NCBI GenBank assembly: GCA_014871385.1
Contig: CM026432.1
Span: 699,194 to 763,193 of the forward strand
Direction of reading: 5' to 3'
DNA length: 64,000 bases
Origin: Ceratodon purpureus
Lineage: Eukaryota > Streptophyta > Bryopsida > Pseudoditrichales > Ditrichaceae
The notes under the pieces were generated by a model. The model was not told where the DNA came from, searched no databases, and saw only the letters and a list, made by a program, of their open reading frames with translations. Position numbers and translations under genes: made by a program. Positions within the stretch are counted from its first letter, which is position 1; each line of letters starts with the position of its first letter. Below are positions 26,224-37,690 of this stretch, one piece after another.

Positions 26224-27714
26224 CTAAGCAGCACCATAAAATCTCTCAGAATCTAGCCAACTCTTAGTCATACGGTCATTAATACCGTCATGGAGTTTCT
26301 GCTCCAATAGATGGTAACCCTGGAAAAATGTACAACTCTGAAACAACGCAATGCCCAATTGTCCTGTTGATCCAATAGTCTTCGAACAATGAACTATCTC
26401 ATTGCTCTTGCAAAGAAGAATATCTCCGATAGCAGGCTCAAAATAGTAACCAAGAGCTGGAAAATAAAACCTCGTTTCATTTCCAGCATCATCTTGAGTA
26501 CCTACATTCAAAAAATAGAATTACAATTAAATTAAAAAACATAAAAACAAAAAAAGATAATAAAGACATAATATAAAGTTTGAAGAATTACGGAATACTT
26601 ACCATTGGCGCCCAACCATATAAAGAAGCCATAATTCTGATCTCCTTCGTCTGTATGGGGGTTACAGGAATAATCCTTGGTAACACTGATAGTTGTGAAA
26701 GGAGATTCACCAACTCTACCAACACCAGTTGGTAGATTCTCCTTGGCCCAAATCATCTCCAACTGCTCCAAGACTAGAGGAAATAGGGACCTCAAATGGT
26801 GGTAAAGCATAGAAGCTAACTTATCACCATAAGAGTAGCAGAGAGGATCATCCTGCTTAAACCTACAAAAATATTTATAAAAAATTAGATTTATGTAAAA
26901 GTAATTATAAAGACTTAAACTATAGATAGACAAAACAAAATGTTAAAAAATATACATAAAAGTAGTCTTTGTTTAATAAAACTTACCTTCCAATATAACC
27001 TTGGCCATGGCGGAAACCGGAGCACATCATTTTAGTTCCACCTTTTATCTCTTCTTTCTTATCATCATTCCTCACACGATTACCTTTTTTCGCAAGGTAT
27101 AAGGCCAAGGTAGTCATCTCCTTAACATCACTCTCATTGAATTCTCCATTCACAATTTGAAGAAGAAATTCATTTCCACCATTAGAAAGGATAATGGTCG
27201 GCCCTGTAAGCTTCTTAAAATCTGGAATCGCTGAAGGTAAATCAAAGTTCTTCCAGAACTTCTTGGTCTGCTTTGCTCCTTGATTGCCATGAATAATCTT
27301 CGGTACCTGAGAACCCCTGTAACCTAATGGAGATGGAGGAGGATAGAAAGGTTGAACAGTAGACAAGTGTTTTTTGAACACATGATGCTCCAGCTGTTCA
27401 TAATTTGCGGGCAAATTCTCCCGTTGGCAACACTCCTTGTCACACCTGAAACCCTTTCTCCCTTCCATCCAACTCAAACCCTGTTTCAATAGGAAAGGGT
27501 AGAATAACTCCAACTTCTCCATATTTTTGTGAATTCTCCCTTTGAAATGTTCTTCAAGTCCTTGGCGTGCAACTGTTTTAGAACATGAAGAACAGAAGAA
27601 ATCTTCATTTTCCTTCAATATGAAATCTTGACCGCTTGGTAAGATTACATTCTCCTCAGGCCGTCTACATGGCCGTTTCGATGGTCTTCTATTTCCTCTT
27701 TTCTTGTCTGCCAT
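26224..27714 (-). CDS. Zinc-finger / 2OG-Fe(II) dioxygenase (TET/JBP-like), CACTA cargo
   Basis: Three exons, 27714-26987, 26862-26603 and 26501-26224, join in phase with good gt/ag sites and give 421 residues with no stops. Basic N-terminus. Two C2H2-like fingers: C41, C44, H56, H62, and C91, C95 or C96, H110, H116. The C-terminal third has the iron-binding pattern of a double-stranded beta-helix oxygenase: HTD at 312-314 and, 53 residues on, the distal His in IVHCS (367), followed by QLGIALFQ. The usual 2-oxoglutarate Arg is not obvious at the expected place; Q377 may occupy it. Motif spacing resembles the TET/JBP group, which oxidises modified bases in DNA and is linked to transposons in fungi. 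That assignment is inference. The gene is intact inside the CACTA element and has tandem repeats just upstream. Confidence 0.6.
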
Positions 27715-27800
27715 CCTACATGAAACAAATTTAAAATCTTATTAAAATTAAAAACAGGATTGGAAAAGAAAAAACATTTATTATATACATTTAATTAAAC

Positions 27801-28260
27801 TTGTACGGAATCCAGGAAATCAACCCTTTGAAGAAGATAATTCAACAAATGTATTGTCTTAGGAAGTTCAAATAATATTTTTAATTTTTTAGAGAACATC
27901 AAGAATCCAACTTATCAACCTTTTTGGGAAGATAAATCACCATCTGAATTCCCTATGCCAAGTTATTTTTATTAAATTAATATTTCATAATGTAAGGAAA
28001 AACATCAGGAATCCAACTTATCAACTTTTTGAGAAGATAAGCCACCAACCGAGTTCTCCATATTATTTTAGATTTTATTAAATATGGAGTTAAATAAAAC
28101 ATCAGCAATCCAGAGAGTCAACCCTTTCGGGAAAACAATCCACCATGCGAGTTCTATAAATTTAAAATAATTATTTAAATTATTTAAAGGACATCAGGAA
28201 TCCGACTTATCAACCTTTTTAGGAAGATAAACCACCAACCGAGTCCTACAATGAATTTTA
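27801..28260. repeat. About 95-bp tandem repeats upstream of the dioxygenase gene
   Basis: Five diverged units share the pattern CATCAGGAATCC, TATCAACCTTTTT, GGAAGATAA, CCACCAACCGAGT. They start near 27801, 27897, 28003, 28100 and 28192, so the period is 92-106 bases. They lie directly 5' of the minus-strand gene starting at 27714, in its likely promoter or leader. Confidence 0.8.
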
Positions 28261-28320
28261 TTAAATTACAATGCATAAATTAGAACAAAAAAAGATTTAC
28301 ATTGCACTTAATATCTCACT

Positions 28321-28378
28321 ACATTCACATTCACATTTACATTCACATTCACATTTACATTTACATTTACATTTACAT
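28321..28378. repeat. Hexanucleotide repeat (ACATTY)n
   Basis: About ten units of ACATTC or ACATTT in a row, just beyond the tandem repeats of the dioxygenase upstream region. Confidence 0.95.
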
Positions 28379-30287
28379 AAAATGATATAGAGGTGAGCAA
28401 CTCCAAAACAGAACTTACAAATACAATGGAGATAAAACTGAAATGCAAATAAGAAGACATTCTAATTTGTTTCTACCACTGTGACCACACAGTACTATTA
28501 TAATTGGTCAACCTGTGCAAGATGGTATAAAGATCACTTGCCCACTCTTCTACAGCCAACGTCTAGAGAGCTTGCAAATATGGATGATTTAGAGCTGCCA
28601 GTCCCAAATTGTAGCCACCTGAATTCCTAGAAAACACAATTGATAGCCAAAGGCACAAACAATTTTTAGTTAGCCAATTTAAAGTCCCCATAGTTAGCCA
28701 ACTAGAGTCCCCACCGGCACTAGATTATTTTATTGCAAGAGACAATTAATACTAAAGCATCCCAACATCAATTTGAACCCCCTTTCCTTCATTATTTGAA
28801 TCGAGATCGTCTATTGCTCAACAAACTCAATGCACCAACAACTCATCTTTTTCCAAGGTCTTCACGCAGATATCATCAAAGCACATCACATACTGGAAGC
28901 CATTCAGAACAGAGTATGCTTAATGCTTAAAAAAACAAGCATCCATGAAGATGAAACATAGCAATCCAGCCTGCGGCCTCAACATGGTCCACACTGTAGA
29001 TCCACAGATGCTAATTCTGACCTCGAAAACTTGGTCAGTTTGGAATCTGGGCTTGATTTGATTCACAATGTTGTGAAGTGCAGTCCAGGGAGCGGTTGAA
29101 TGCCACTTACAGTTATTAACTGAGCACAACAAAATCCCCACAGGAAGCTCTCAAATTTGCAAATATCTCCATCCTATACCGAGCTGTTGAATGGCTTTCA
29201 TAACTGCACAAAACCACAAGAAGGTTTCGCATAAGAAGGTTTCACACTTGGCAATTGCTTTGAGGCAATGCAAAGCGCATCAGACACCTACAATCCTTCT
29301 GAAACCACAATGCAGTAGTAAGTCTCATGCTCTACTCACTCGTGCTCTTAGGACATTTTAAAGTTTTGAAAGCAAACGCAGAAGTCCTAAGAATAATTCA
29401 CGAATACACGGTAACAGCAGGACGGGATGAGCTAAGCAGGGGTAGAAAATGAACCAAAGGTATTCTCAAGCTCAATCTACAAGGTTTATAAACAGAGTCG
29501 TCTGTGTAGAGCTAAATTTGTTCATCGCACTCGTGCGACGTAGCCCTCACATGCCTAGAGATTTGTCGGACATCATCCATTGCATACTACGGGTCGGTTC
29601 TGTACCAAAGAATATGCCTACTCAGTGTCAACACCGACCATGGCGAGCTCTTCGAACTCCTCATAAACTGCCGTATTCAATCTCCCTCGACAGGGCCTAA
29701 ACCACGGACATGAACATAAGACTGTTAATTAATCTGTTAACTCCTCTGAAATTCAACGTAATCAAAGGCAAAACTAAGGACAGTCATAAACAATGCAGTG
29801 GAAAAGGAGTTTAAGGTTGTAAAAATTGATAGCTACGCCACATCTGCAAACACGTTATGTGAAGAAGAAACACCAACGGCACCATCCTAGCATTGCTTGA
29901 ATAAAATAGGCTGTTCTAATCATCTCCTTTCCCTAATATTAAAATCGGCGCACAAAATATACATCTTGAAGCTAGTAATATTAGAGATAACCTCAGCTTG
30001 TCAGTGAAGCTGCACCCTTGATCAACGGACCATGGTCCTTCGATCAGAGTGGGGCGTTCTGTCTCCCTGGAGGTTGTCATGCATGGAGATAAATTTTGTT
30101 CACCACTTGAGGCTTTTTTCTACCTCATCCGCCACTCATGGCGGATAACTTTGTGAAAATTATCAAGTTTCGACCCAATGCCAGAATACAGGACTGCCTA
30201 GCCTGACCTTATTATATTTCGTTTTATGAATACGTGGTGTCCAGCAGTTCTCACCAGTACTGATCGATTTGTAGCTGGAGTCTGGCA
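28379..30287. other. CACTA interior, no gene recognised
   Basis: Small open frames on both strands without recognisable motifs. It may hold further captured, decayed exons belonging to the minus-strand sequence at 30288-31450. Confidence 0.35.
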
Positions 30288-31450
30288 AATGTCAAACGGA
30301 ATGTTGCTTGTGGTCTCCACGAACTTGATTATAGGTACTCTAGCTTTTCCAATTACCTGCCCCAAATATAAAACACCAAATATGATAAGGGGGAAGATAA
30401 TATGAATTTCAAAATTTACAACGAACTTGAACCTGTTCCCAAAGCACAAATGAATCACGGTAAGCACGTTTTCATAGACATCATGCAACAACATGCACTT
30501 CTCAGCAACAGGTTCCAAAACAACACATGACAAGATACAAGTAATTAAGAGCCGGGAATAGAAAGGAGCAAGACTTGCAAACAATGTCAATTTGAAAACT
30601 ACTTCTCCCGTCATCGAATACAGCCAACTTCTGAAGGAGTGCTAACATTATTTCGTCAAGGCACGGGGAATAGATTTTATCCTTTCCACAGTCCTGAACA
30701 TCTAATGAACCGAACAAGCAATGCAATTCAACGCAATAGAAGATCGCATTGTTACATCCCCAGGACCTAGCATCGCGATCGAATGTCCTCATTAATAACC
30801 ATTTATTTTTTGATAATTGCTACTGACTCACTCAAGGCTCATGGAAGTTGGCTATTTTAAGCTCCAGCGATATTCTCCGAACGAGCACAGAGGAACGGGT
30901 ACCAATTCACTTTCCAACGCATATCGTACTGACATGGTAAGCATGATTCCACCGTAGCCCTTATAAATGCATAGATCCATACAACTGCTTAAGTACGGCT
31001 TAGGCCAACCTGAATGCTATTGCCCACATGGCCCCTCGTTAAGGCCTTCGCCAAAGCTTTCAATCCATCCTGTAGAGCTTGGCAACCAGAATTTAAATCC
31101 ACCACCTGCCATGGCAAGTAGCAAGAAAGAGTAACCACTTCAATTTACGTAGTCAATATCTCATCGTTCCTACATTTCACAGTTTCAAAAATGGCAGAAC
31201 TTTTTTCAAAACGACCAGCTCAAGTCGATTGAGCTAGTCCCGACACAGTTTACGTGTTAAACCGTAAGACTCATGTAGCACTTGAGATTTTCCACATTGA
31301 GAAGCAGCAATTCAGTATATGTCAAGGAACTTACTTCGACATCGCTGGTTGGCAAGAAGAGACCAGTCGCAAACGAGCCGAAAACCTTCACCTGCGGTAC
31401 CTTCACCTGGCGAAAACCTTCACCTGCAAAGAGCAGAAGACTTTCATCAT
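30288..31450 (-). pseudogene. Captured TRF4/TENT4-like nucleotidyltransferase exons
   Basis: Three exon-like pieces lie in the right order on minus. The piece ending at 31335 (donor GAA|gtaagt) reads VKVFGSFATGLFLPTSDVE, the GS...DxD active-site motif of non-canonical poly(A) polymerases. The second acidic residue is Glu where Asp is usual. The 31105-31010 piece reads NSGCQALQDGLKALAKAL in a 32-codon exon with cag acceptor and gt donor. The piece from 30356 reads GKARVPIIKFVETTSNIPFDI, the conserved block just after it in the family. What follows no longer resembles the family, and I find no C-terminal half. The 11-mer ACCTTCACCTG occurs three times at the first acceptor (31384, 31399, 31416). 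Most likely it is a host gene fragment picked up by the CACTA element and now non-functional. Confidence 0.7.
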
Positions 31451-34400
31451 ACAACAACATGCACTTCTGAGCAATCTCGTTGGTCTGCTGTACATCGCAA
31501 CGACGCTCAAAAACATAAAATTTGAAGGAGCCATAGAACCACTTTAAAGTACAAGGGTAAACGATGGTGAACTTACCAGTTGACACTGCCGTCCTTTACC
31601 GAACGTAAACACTGATCCTTGCTCTGTGTCCCATCCACTGTATCAATACCGCTTTGTATACCTTTCCTCCTTTTCACTTAGCAATGCTAAACCAAAATAT
31701 TCAGAGCATAGATAATATCTCTTTAGAATTTCATATTGCTCTAGGGAATGTCTAAATGCAGATTGTAGTGCATAGAACTTAAATCAAAGTCCAGAATATA
31801 TACATACATATATATATATGTATACATATACATACAAGATTTGGTCACTGAAGGGCAATTGGTGTTAGAACTGACCTCAAGGCAGGCGGAGTGAGTCAGT
31901 CCAGCAGCAACTTTCCCACCTGAATGATAAAATACAACCAAATTTAACTCAATTGTGCTGGTTGACATAGAATGCATTGATCGATTAGCTCTCTCTAAGT
32001 AGCATTTTATCGGACAATGGATTCTCCAAACGACGCGTACGGAGGTTAATTCGTGACGATGAAATTTTGCCAATACTAAGGTGTGTTACAAGTCTGTTTT
32101 TGACCTTGACATCCTGAAAGTCCTTCACTAGTCTGGGTGTAGTTCACTGCAAAGATATTACATATTACACTTTTGTGTATGTTTCTTAGTGCAACATATT
32201 ACATCTTTGAGCCACAACGATAAATGTGAAAGACCGTGTGCGTAAACTAAGGTTCTGGGCCATAAACTATGCTGGCACCATGACTTCGCCAATGAATGAG
32301 CTGCCACAACGTGGTTACATTTGAGCAAACACAGACGAGATAGCTTATCTGTCAACCTAAAACTGAACAAAGCAGACATCTATTTTCAAATACAGCAGAT
32401 ATTAGTACAGTAGCAAATCCTTTGTGAAGAACATAGACGGTCCTTACCTGAAGAATAAGAGTTGAAGTTAGAAATCCAAATGCGTTCTCTCCAAATCGAA
32501 GATGTCGAACAATAGCAACTTCCTTGAATGCTTGAGTATTATGATCTGCGCGATGTCAAAACAAGTTACACCAAACTTAGAATATTTTGCAGGAAAGAGA
32601 TTCGCTGTCATACAGCTCAATACATTTACAGTAAAATGCAAACATCCAAAAAATAGAGAAGCATTATGACCAGACCAGAAGTTTAGCATATTACGGAGCG
32701 GTGAGAATAAAACGACCTGTTCAGCAACGCAACTTCAATTAAGAAGTGGTGTTTGGTAACTGCGATCCTTCAACGGGGTTTCTACCATGTGCAAAATAAA
32801 ATTACTGAGAGCACCAACAGTGCAAGCAAACGAAAATGCACAACCATAACTTGTTCCATGCAGCTTTCACCAGAAGCAAATTCAGTACCGCCTCAGCTTG
32901 TAATCATTTCGAATCGCAATACATAGTCTACAAAGCCTAGGAAGAGATCTCACCAGATTATCTTTCTCTGCAAAAATGATGGCGCTTGTGAGCTCAGCTG
33001 CATTCCCCACAATTCGCAGATTGGTGACGCTGATGAATGACAGTGGAATTGGCCACGCCTCAGATGCACCCTGGTACCAAAACGAGAAGATTAATTAACC
33101 TAATTCAAAGATTACTCACGAATAGTCTTGCTCCCAAAATGTCTGCAGAGAGGGAACCTAAATTCAAGTTACTTCTATGGCATCAACGATAAACTTGGAC
33201 AGAATGGAATTGAAGACGGACCGAACCTTATCTATGGTAGGAGAATTCTTGTATTGGATGCTAATACCCTGAAGCATTGGATTGGCATCCCTCACCCTTC
33301 AACAGAAAAGAGAATCACATGCACAATCCTGAAGCAGCATCAAGTAAACCCCAGCTTCCCATGTTAATAAGAATCCATTCTACCTCAGTCACCGACGTCT
33401 TAAGCAGATCAAAGTTTCAACCAAGCCAGGCGTAGAATCAGAAGTTCGTTTTAATGCTACCATAGCTGTGATGGTCATCAGAGCTGAAAGTAAACGAAGA
33501 AAGAAGCTGAAACCATCCGACAAATCACACGATCATGCTTGCAAATCGCCCATCGACAGTATACATTGAAAAACAGAGTGGTTATGTACAATGCGGATGA
33601 TCCACTGAGAAAAAACGCAAACTGGTGATGATGTCGCAAATAATCCTAAAACTCGCCACAAAAGCTACCTCAGACACAGCGACAACAGCATCGAGGCAGG
33701 GCCACGAATTCCCGCAATCGTTATCAATCAGTTGAGATGCACTTGAGAGAAGCTCGAGAATGCAACGAAAGGTTAAGACAGAGGCAGTATCATTGAAGCA
33801 GAAAACCTCAAATACCATCTTCCCAAACAGAGGACAGGAGTCAATCGATGGGTCTAAGCCAGATAGAAAAACCCATAAGAGGAAATAGATCTAGAGAAGA
33901 ACCGCAGTCACAGCTAAAAAGGCTTAGAACATATCAAAAGATGAAAGAGGGTTTACATTGGTGGCAACCGGAGGACAAAGCACTTCAAATAAATTGCCTC
34001 TGAAAACGTCGCTTAAACTTGCACTTGACGGGGGGCTGTCAAACTGCAATTAACACACCGCAGACGTTTACATCTCCAAGTAATTCCGTAGAAAACAGGA
34101 CAGTCTCTGCAAGATACATCTACAAAAGAAATTGAGATAGTAACCATTTCCACGGCTTCACGAAGCATATATCCTTCCACATCAGAAGTCTAGAAATCAT
34201 TCAAACCTAGAAGAGTATCAGCATTACGTAGAAACTAACCAAGAACAATGCAGAAAGAACAACTGAACAACGGCGCTGAACGTGCGCCTTCTCTCTACGC
34301 AAGCATACAGTCCACCATTGCGTTGGTCTGCGAAGTCCCAGCACTAAGCCGGAGAACCAGAACGAACGAGCTAACAGAAACCAGAAACTCAGTAACAAGT

Positions 34401-34734
34401 ACACAGACAAATACCACAGGCACGCCTTCACGGAGGTTCTCTCACATCTAAGAAACCAGAAGGACTTGACTCCTTTCAGCGCCAAAACAATCCAGAGCGC
34501 CTGAGTAACAGCCAAGAAGCATACACCAAGAGTAACGACCAAGAAGCATAGACAACAATCCAGAGCTCTTGTTAGAGTAACGAAACATACCCACCAAGAA
34601 GCACACACCAAGAGCTCAGTACAGTCACTGCATTCAAACTTGGCTCCCCGCCCTCTTCCCGCGCCCCCCCAACTGCCATCTAACGTAGTGTAACTCCCCA
34701 CTACCTCCCTAATTATTACTCCCCCAACTTCCAT
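31451..34734. other. CACTA interior with possible captured exons
   Basis: No complete gene. Several short minus-strand frames end at plausible donors, for example one near 33675. The best supported piece is listed separately (32954-33070). A 175-codon minus frame (34734-34207) is rich in Cys, Trp and Leu, has no motif I know, and is probably chance. Confidence 0.35.
32954..33070 (-). other. Candidate captured exon, 39 codons, unknown
   Basis: A 117-base open stretch on minus with an acceptor (ggtaccag|GGT) and a donor (CTG|gtgaga), phase 0 at both ends, reading WPIPLSFISVTNLRIVGNAA within it. It looks like a real protein segment. I do not recognise the family. Confidence 0.4.
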
Positions 34735-36417
34735 CCAACACTGTGAAACCCCACTCCCTCCCTCATTATTATTCAGCCATCATCACTGTACCCCTAACCC
34801 CCCAACTAATCACCTCTTTGACAACTTTCTAATCACATACTAATCACCTTAATCATCACTAATCCAGCTCTAACTTTGAACTCTATCATCCCTATGTGAT
34901 TTAAAACTAGTGGATTAAATTTCATTTATCCTACAATTCTTACTAAAATAATTTTTTTTTAAAAGGACAATGAATTGGATTAATTTTTCTTTACAAATAT
35001 AATTTATGGAATTTCAATAGGATATATAATTTTTATATAAATTTATTTGTATATGAAATAGTAAATCAAGTTCTCACATTAAGCATGCTCACGTAGACTA
35101 GTCAATCATAGATTTTTATATATTTTTGTGGTGGTTGTTGAATGCTAAATATAAATAAAGATTAACAGTTACAACAAAAATGATACCACCTGAATATCTG
35201 TTTTCTTTGTTCCAATAAATAAAATGAAATAAGAAAAGGATAGAATCACACTGGATATGCAAGGTTATACACTATACCCTAGGCCGGATTTGTTTATAGA
35301 ATACCCGGAATTTATTTTACAAACGCTTAAAATCGCAAACAAATAAAATTATAAGATTATAGTGAAATTATTGCTTGGAATCATATTGAAATGCGTAAGC
35401 ACTGTGAATTTTTCAAGGTACATACCTAAAGCAAGAGAATTCATAGATCGAGTATTAGTTATGTTTCTAGGTCACGAACTGACTAATCAAAAATAAGGTT
35501 TTAACAAATTTCAACAACCATTTATTGTAGAATCTATAAGAAGTAAAATGAATTTGGTATTAAAGTATTGAACTGAATGTAATAGGATAATAGAAATCCG
35601 GAAACATAGTCAGTAATATGTTAAATAGTTTAACAATATGGCTTACCTTACTTCCCACACACATACAACTAGGAAAAACAAAATTAAGGAATTCATGTAC
35701 CATGATAAAAAACTAGATGAGTACTGACATATAAAGAGAATTTGCTTCCCTACAATTATAACTTCAAAAATAAATAAATGAAAATAAAAACATAGAAATA
35801 ATTCAAATATTAAAACATCCAAATAAAAAATAAAAAAGTATAAGTATTGATATTAATAAACAATGAAAATCATGCTATAGAAAGTAAGGAAGTGGACATG
35901 AAATTATTTCTGGTTTTTTTCATGAATTGAGTATAAGAAAAAAAAAAGTTTAAAACAATTTAATAAAAATAAGCAGTTTTCTAATTTGCTAAATTCAATT
36001 AAGTTTTTCCGTTTTCTTAGAAAGTACGTAACATGACCTGGAATTTGTTCAAGCTTTGATATCCAAGACATACTTAATATGCATAGTCAAAATTATAAGA
36101 AAGGGAAGTTTGTGTCTTTTTTAAGAATATTCCTTTATATTCTAATTTTTACAATAAAAGTAGTTTATAAATATTTATAATAATCTCTTCATGTGTGAAC
36201 TCCACAAACAGGATATCCATGTATCTATGATATACCTAGTTTTGCAGTATTGAAATGAACAATTCAATCAGTGAATTGCACATCTTAAAGTCTACTGTTA
36301 TTAAGAACATGGCATACATCATACTGTAAATTTATTAATGTCAATAATATGCTTAGTAGTCGAAATATTCATTCTTATGCTTTATGTAAAACATACATCT
36401 GGGGCATGCAAACTATG

Positions 36418-36483
36418 TTAAAAATAGAGGGATACTGACAATTAAATTTGTTAAAAATAGAGGGATACTGACAATTAAATTTT
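36418..36483. repeat. 33-bp tandem duplication
   Basis: A 33-base unit starting TTAAAAATAGAGGGATACTG occurs twice head to tail, nearly identical. Confidence 0.9.
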
Positions 36484-36780
36484 TTACTATCTTTCAGTAT
36501 TATTTTTTCAATCTCCTATGAGCAAATACATAGAAATGAGAAGACAATAACATTTCCTAAAATAAGAAAAATTAGAGAAGAAATATCATCAGAAATCGAT
36601 CAACATGTTTCAAGCAGTACATACCTTTATGGGGAAAAAAAAAAATTAACAAATAAGAGTTACTGTAAATAATATTTGCAAGGGCACAAAAACTACGAAA
36701 TACTATAATGCTGAAATGTACTAATCACATGTTCAATTTAGACATGTATAAACCCATAAGAAGGAACAAGTATATATAAA

Positions 36781-36782
<2 letters not shown>

Positions 36783-36827
<45 letters not shown>

Positions 36828-36857
36828 GTATATATATATATATATATATATATATAC

Positions 36858-36925
<68 letters not shown>

Positions 36926-36960
36926 GTGTATATGTGTATATGTGTATATACAAATATACA
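36783..36960. repeat. (TA)n microsatellite with CGTA and GTATG interruptions
   Basis: Long alternating TA run, interrupted by ACGTA near 36825 and 36855 and grading into GTAT/GTGTAT units at its right end. Confidence 0.97.
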
Positions 36961-37690
36961 TATTTTAAAACAATCATATGAAGATTCAACATTGAAGTGT
37001 ATGCTAATATTACAAAGTTTAGAATTAAACGAGAAAAGCAATGGAAGATTTTATAATTTATAATTTATGATTTTGAAAAATCTACATATCCAAATGGAAA
37101 ATATCTATATATAGAATAATGGTATGAGAACTTAAGAAACGAAATTTACTGAGAAGGAGTGAAATAGAAAACAGACAAATGAACACATTTTTTTTTTATA
37201 AAAACCCACAAAACAATACAACGCTACAATGTGTTATACACCTATGCAGACTGGACATCTTAATGTCAAAAAAAGCAAAAGATAAATAAATATTACAGAT
37301 GTTTTAATAAATAGAATATAAAAAATAAAAATAAAAATAAAGTAAAAAGAGATAACATTAAGACTAAGCTCAACATCTTAAGTGAAAAAATATTGTGCTG
37401 GAATGTACTCTGCACATGTTTAAATTTATCACAAGTAGTAAATTTATCACAAGTAGGTTCAGTTGTCAATTATCATATTTTTAATCACATGAAGTTATCA
37501 AGAATTATGTGGGTCTGAGTCACATGTATCTGAATTGGGCAAATTACATTGGTCATTCGCACGTCAATGTGTAGTGACGGTATGTTTTGTCCAAATTACT
37601 TATCTTCCCTTCTCTACATCAGCAATGAAATTCAAGAACATACAAGGATCCCAGCTTGATGGTGTCAGAAACTAAAAATAAAAACCTAAA

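Larger units (their letters stand above)
34735..37690. other. AT-rich, gene-free zone inside the CACTA element
   Basis: Very AT-rich with simple repeats. Open frames here come from the TA microsatellite. No gene seen. Confidence 0.6.

Noticed and set aside
34207-34734. 175-codon minus frame
   Set aside because: Odd composition rich in Trp, Cys and Leu, no motif, no splice or promoter support.
36725-37041. Several overlapping open frames of 65-102 codons on both strands
   Set aside because: They are Ile-Tyr or Tyr-Ile repeats translated from the (TA)n microsatellite.
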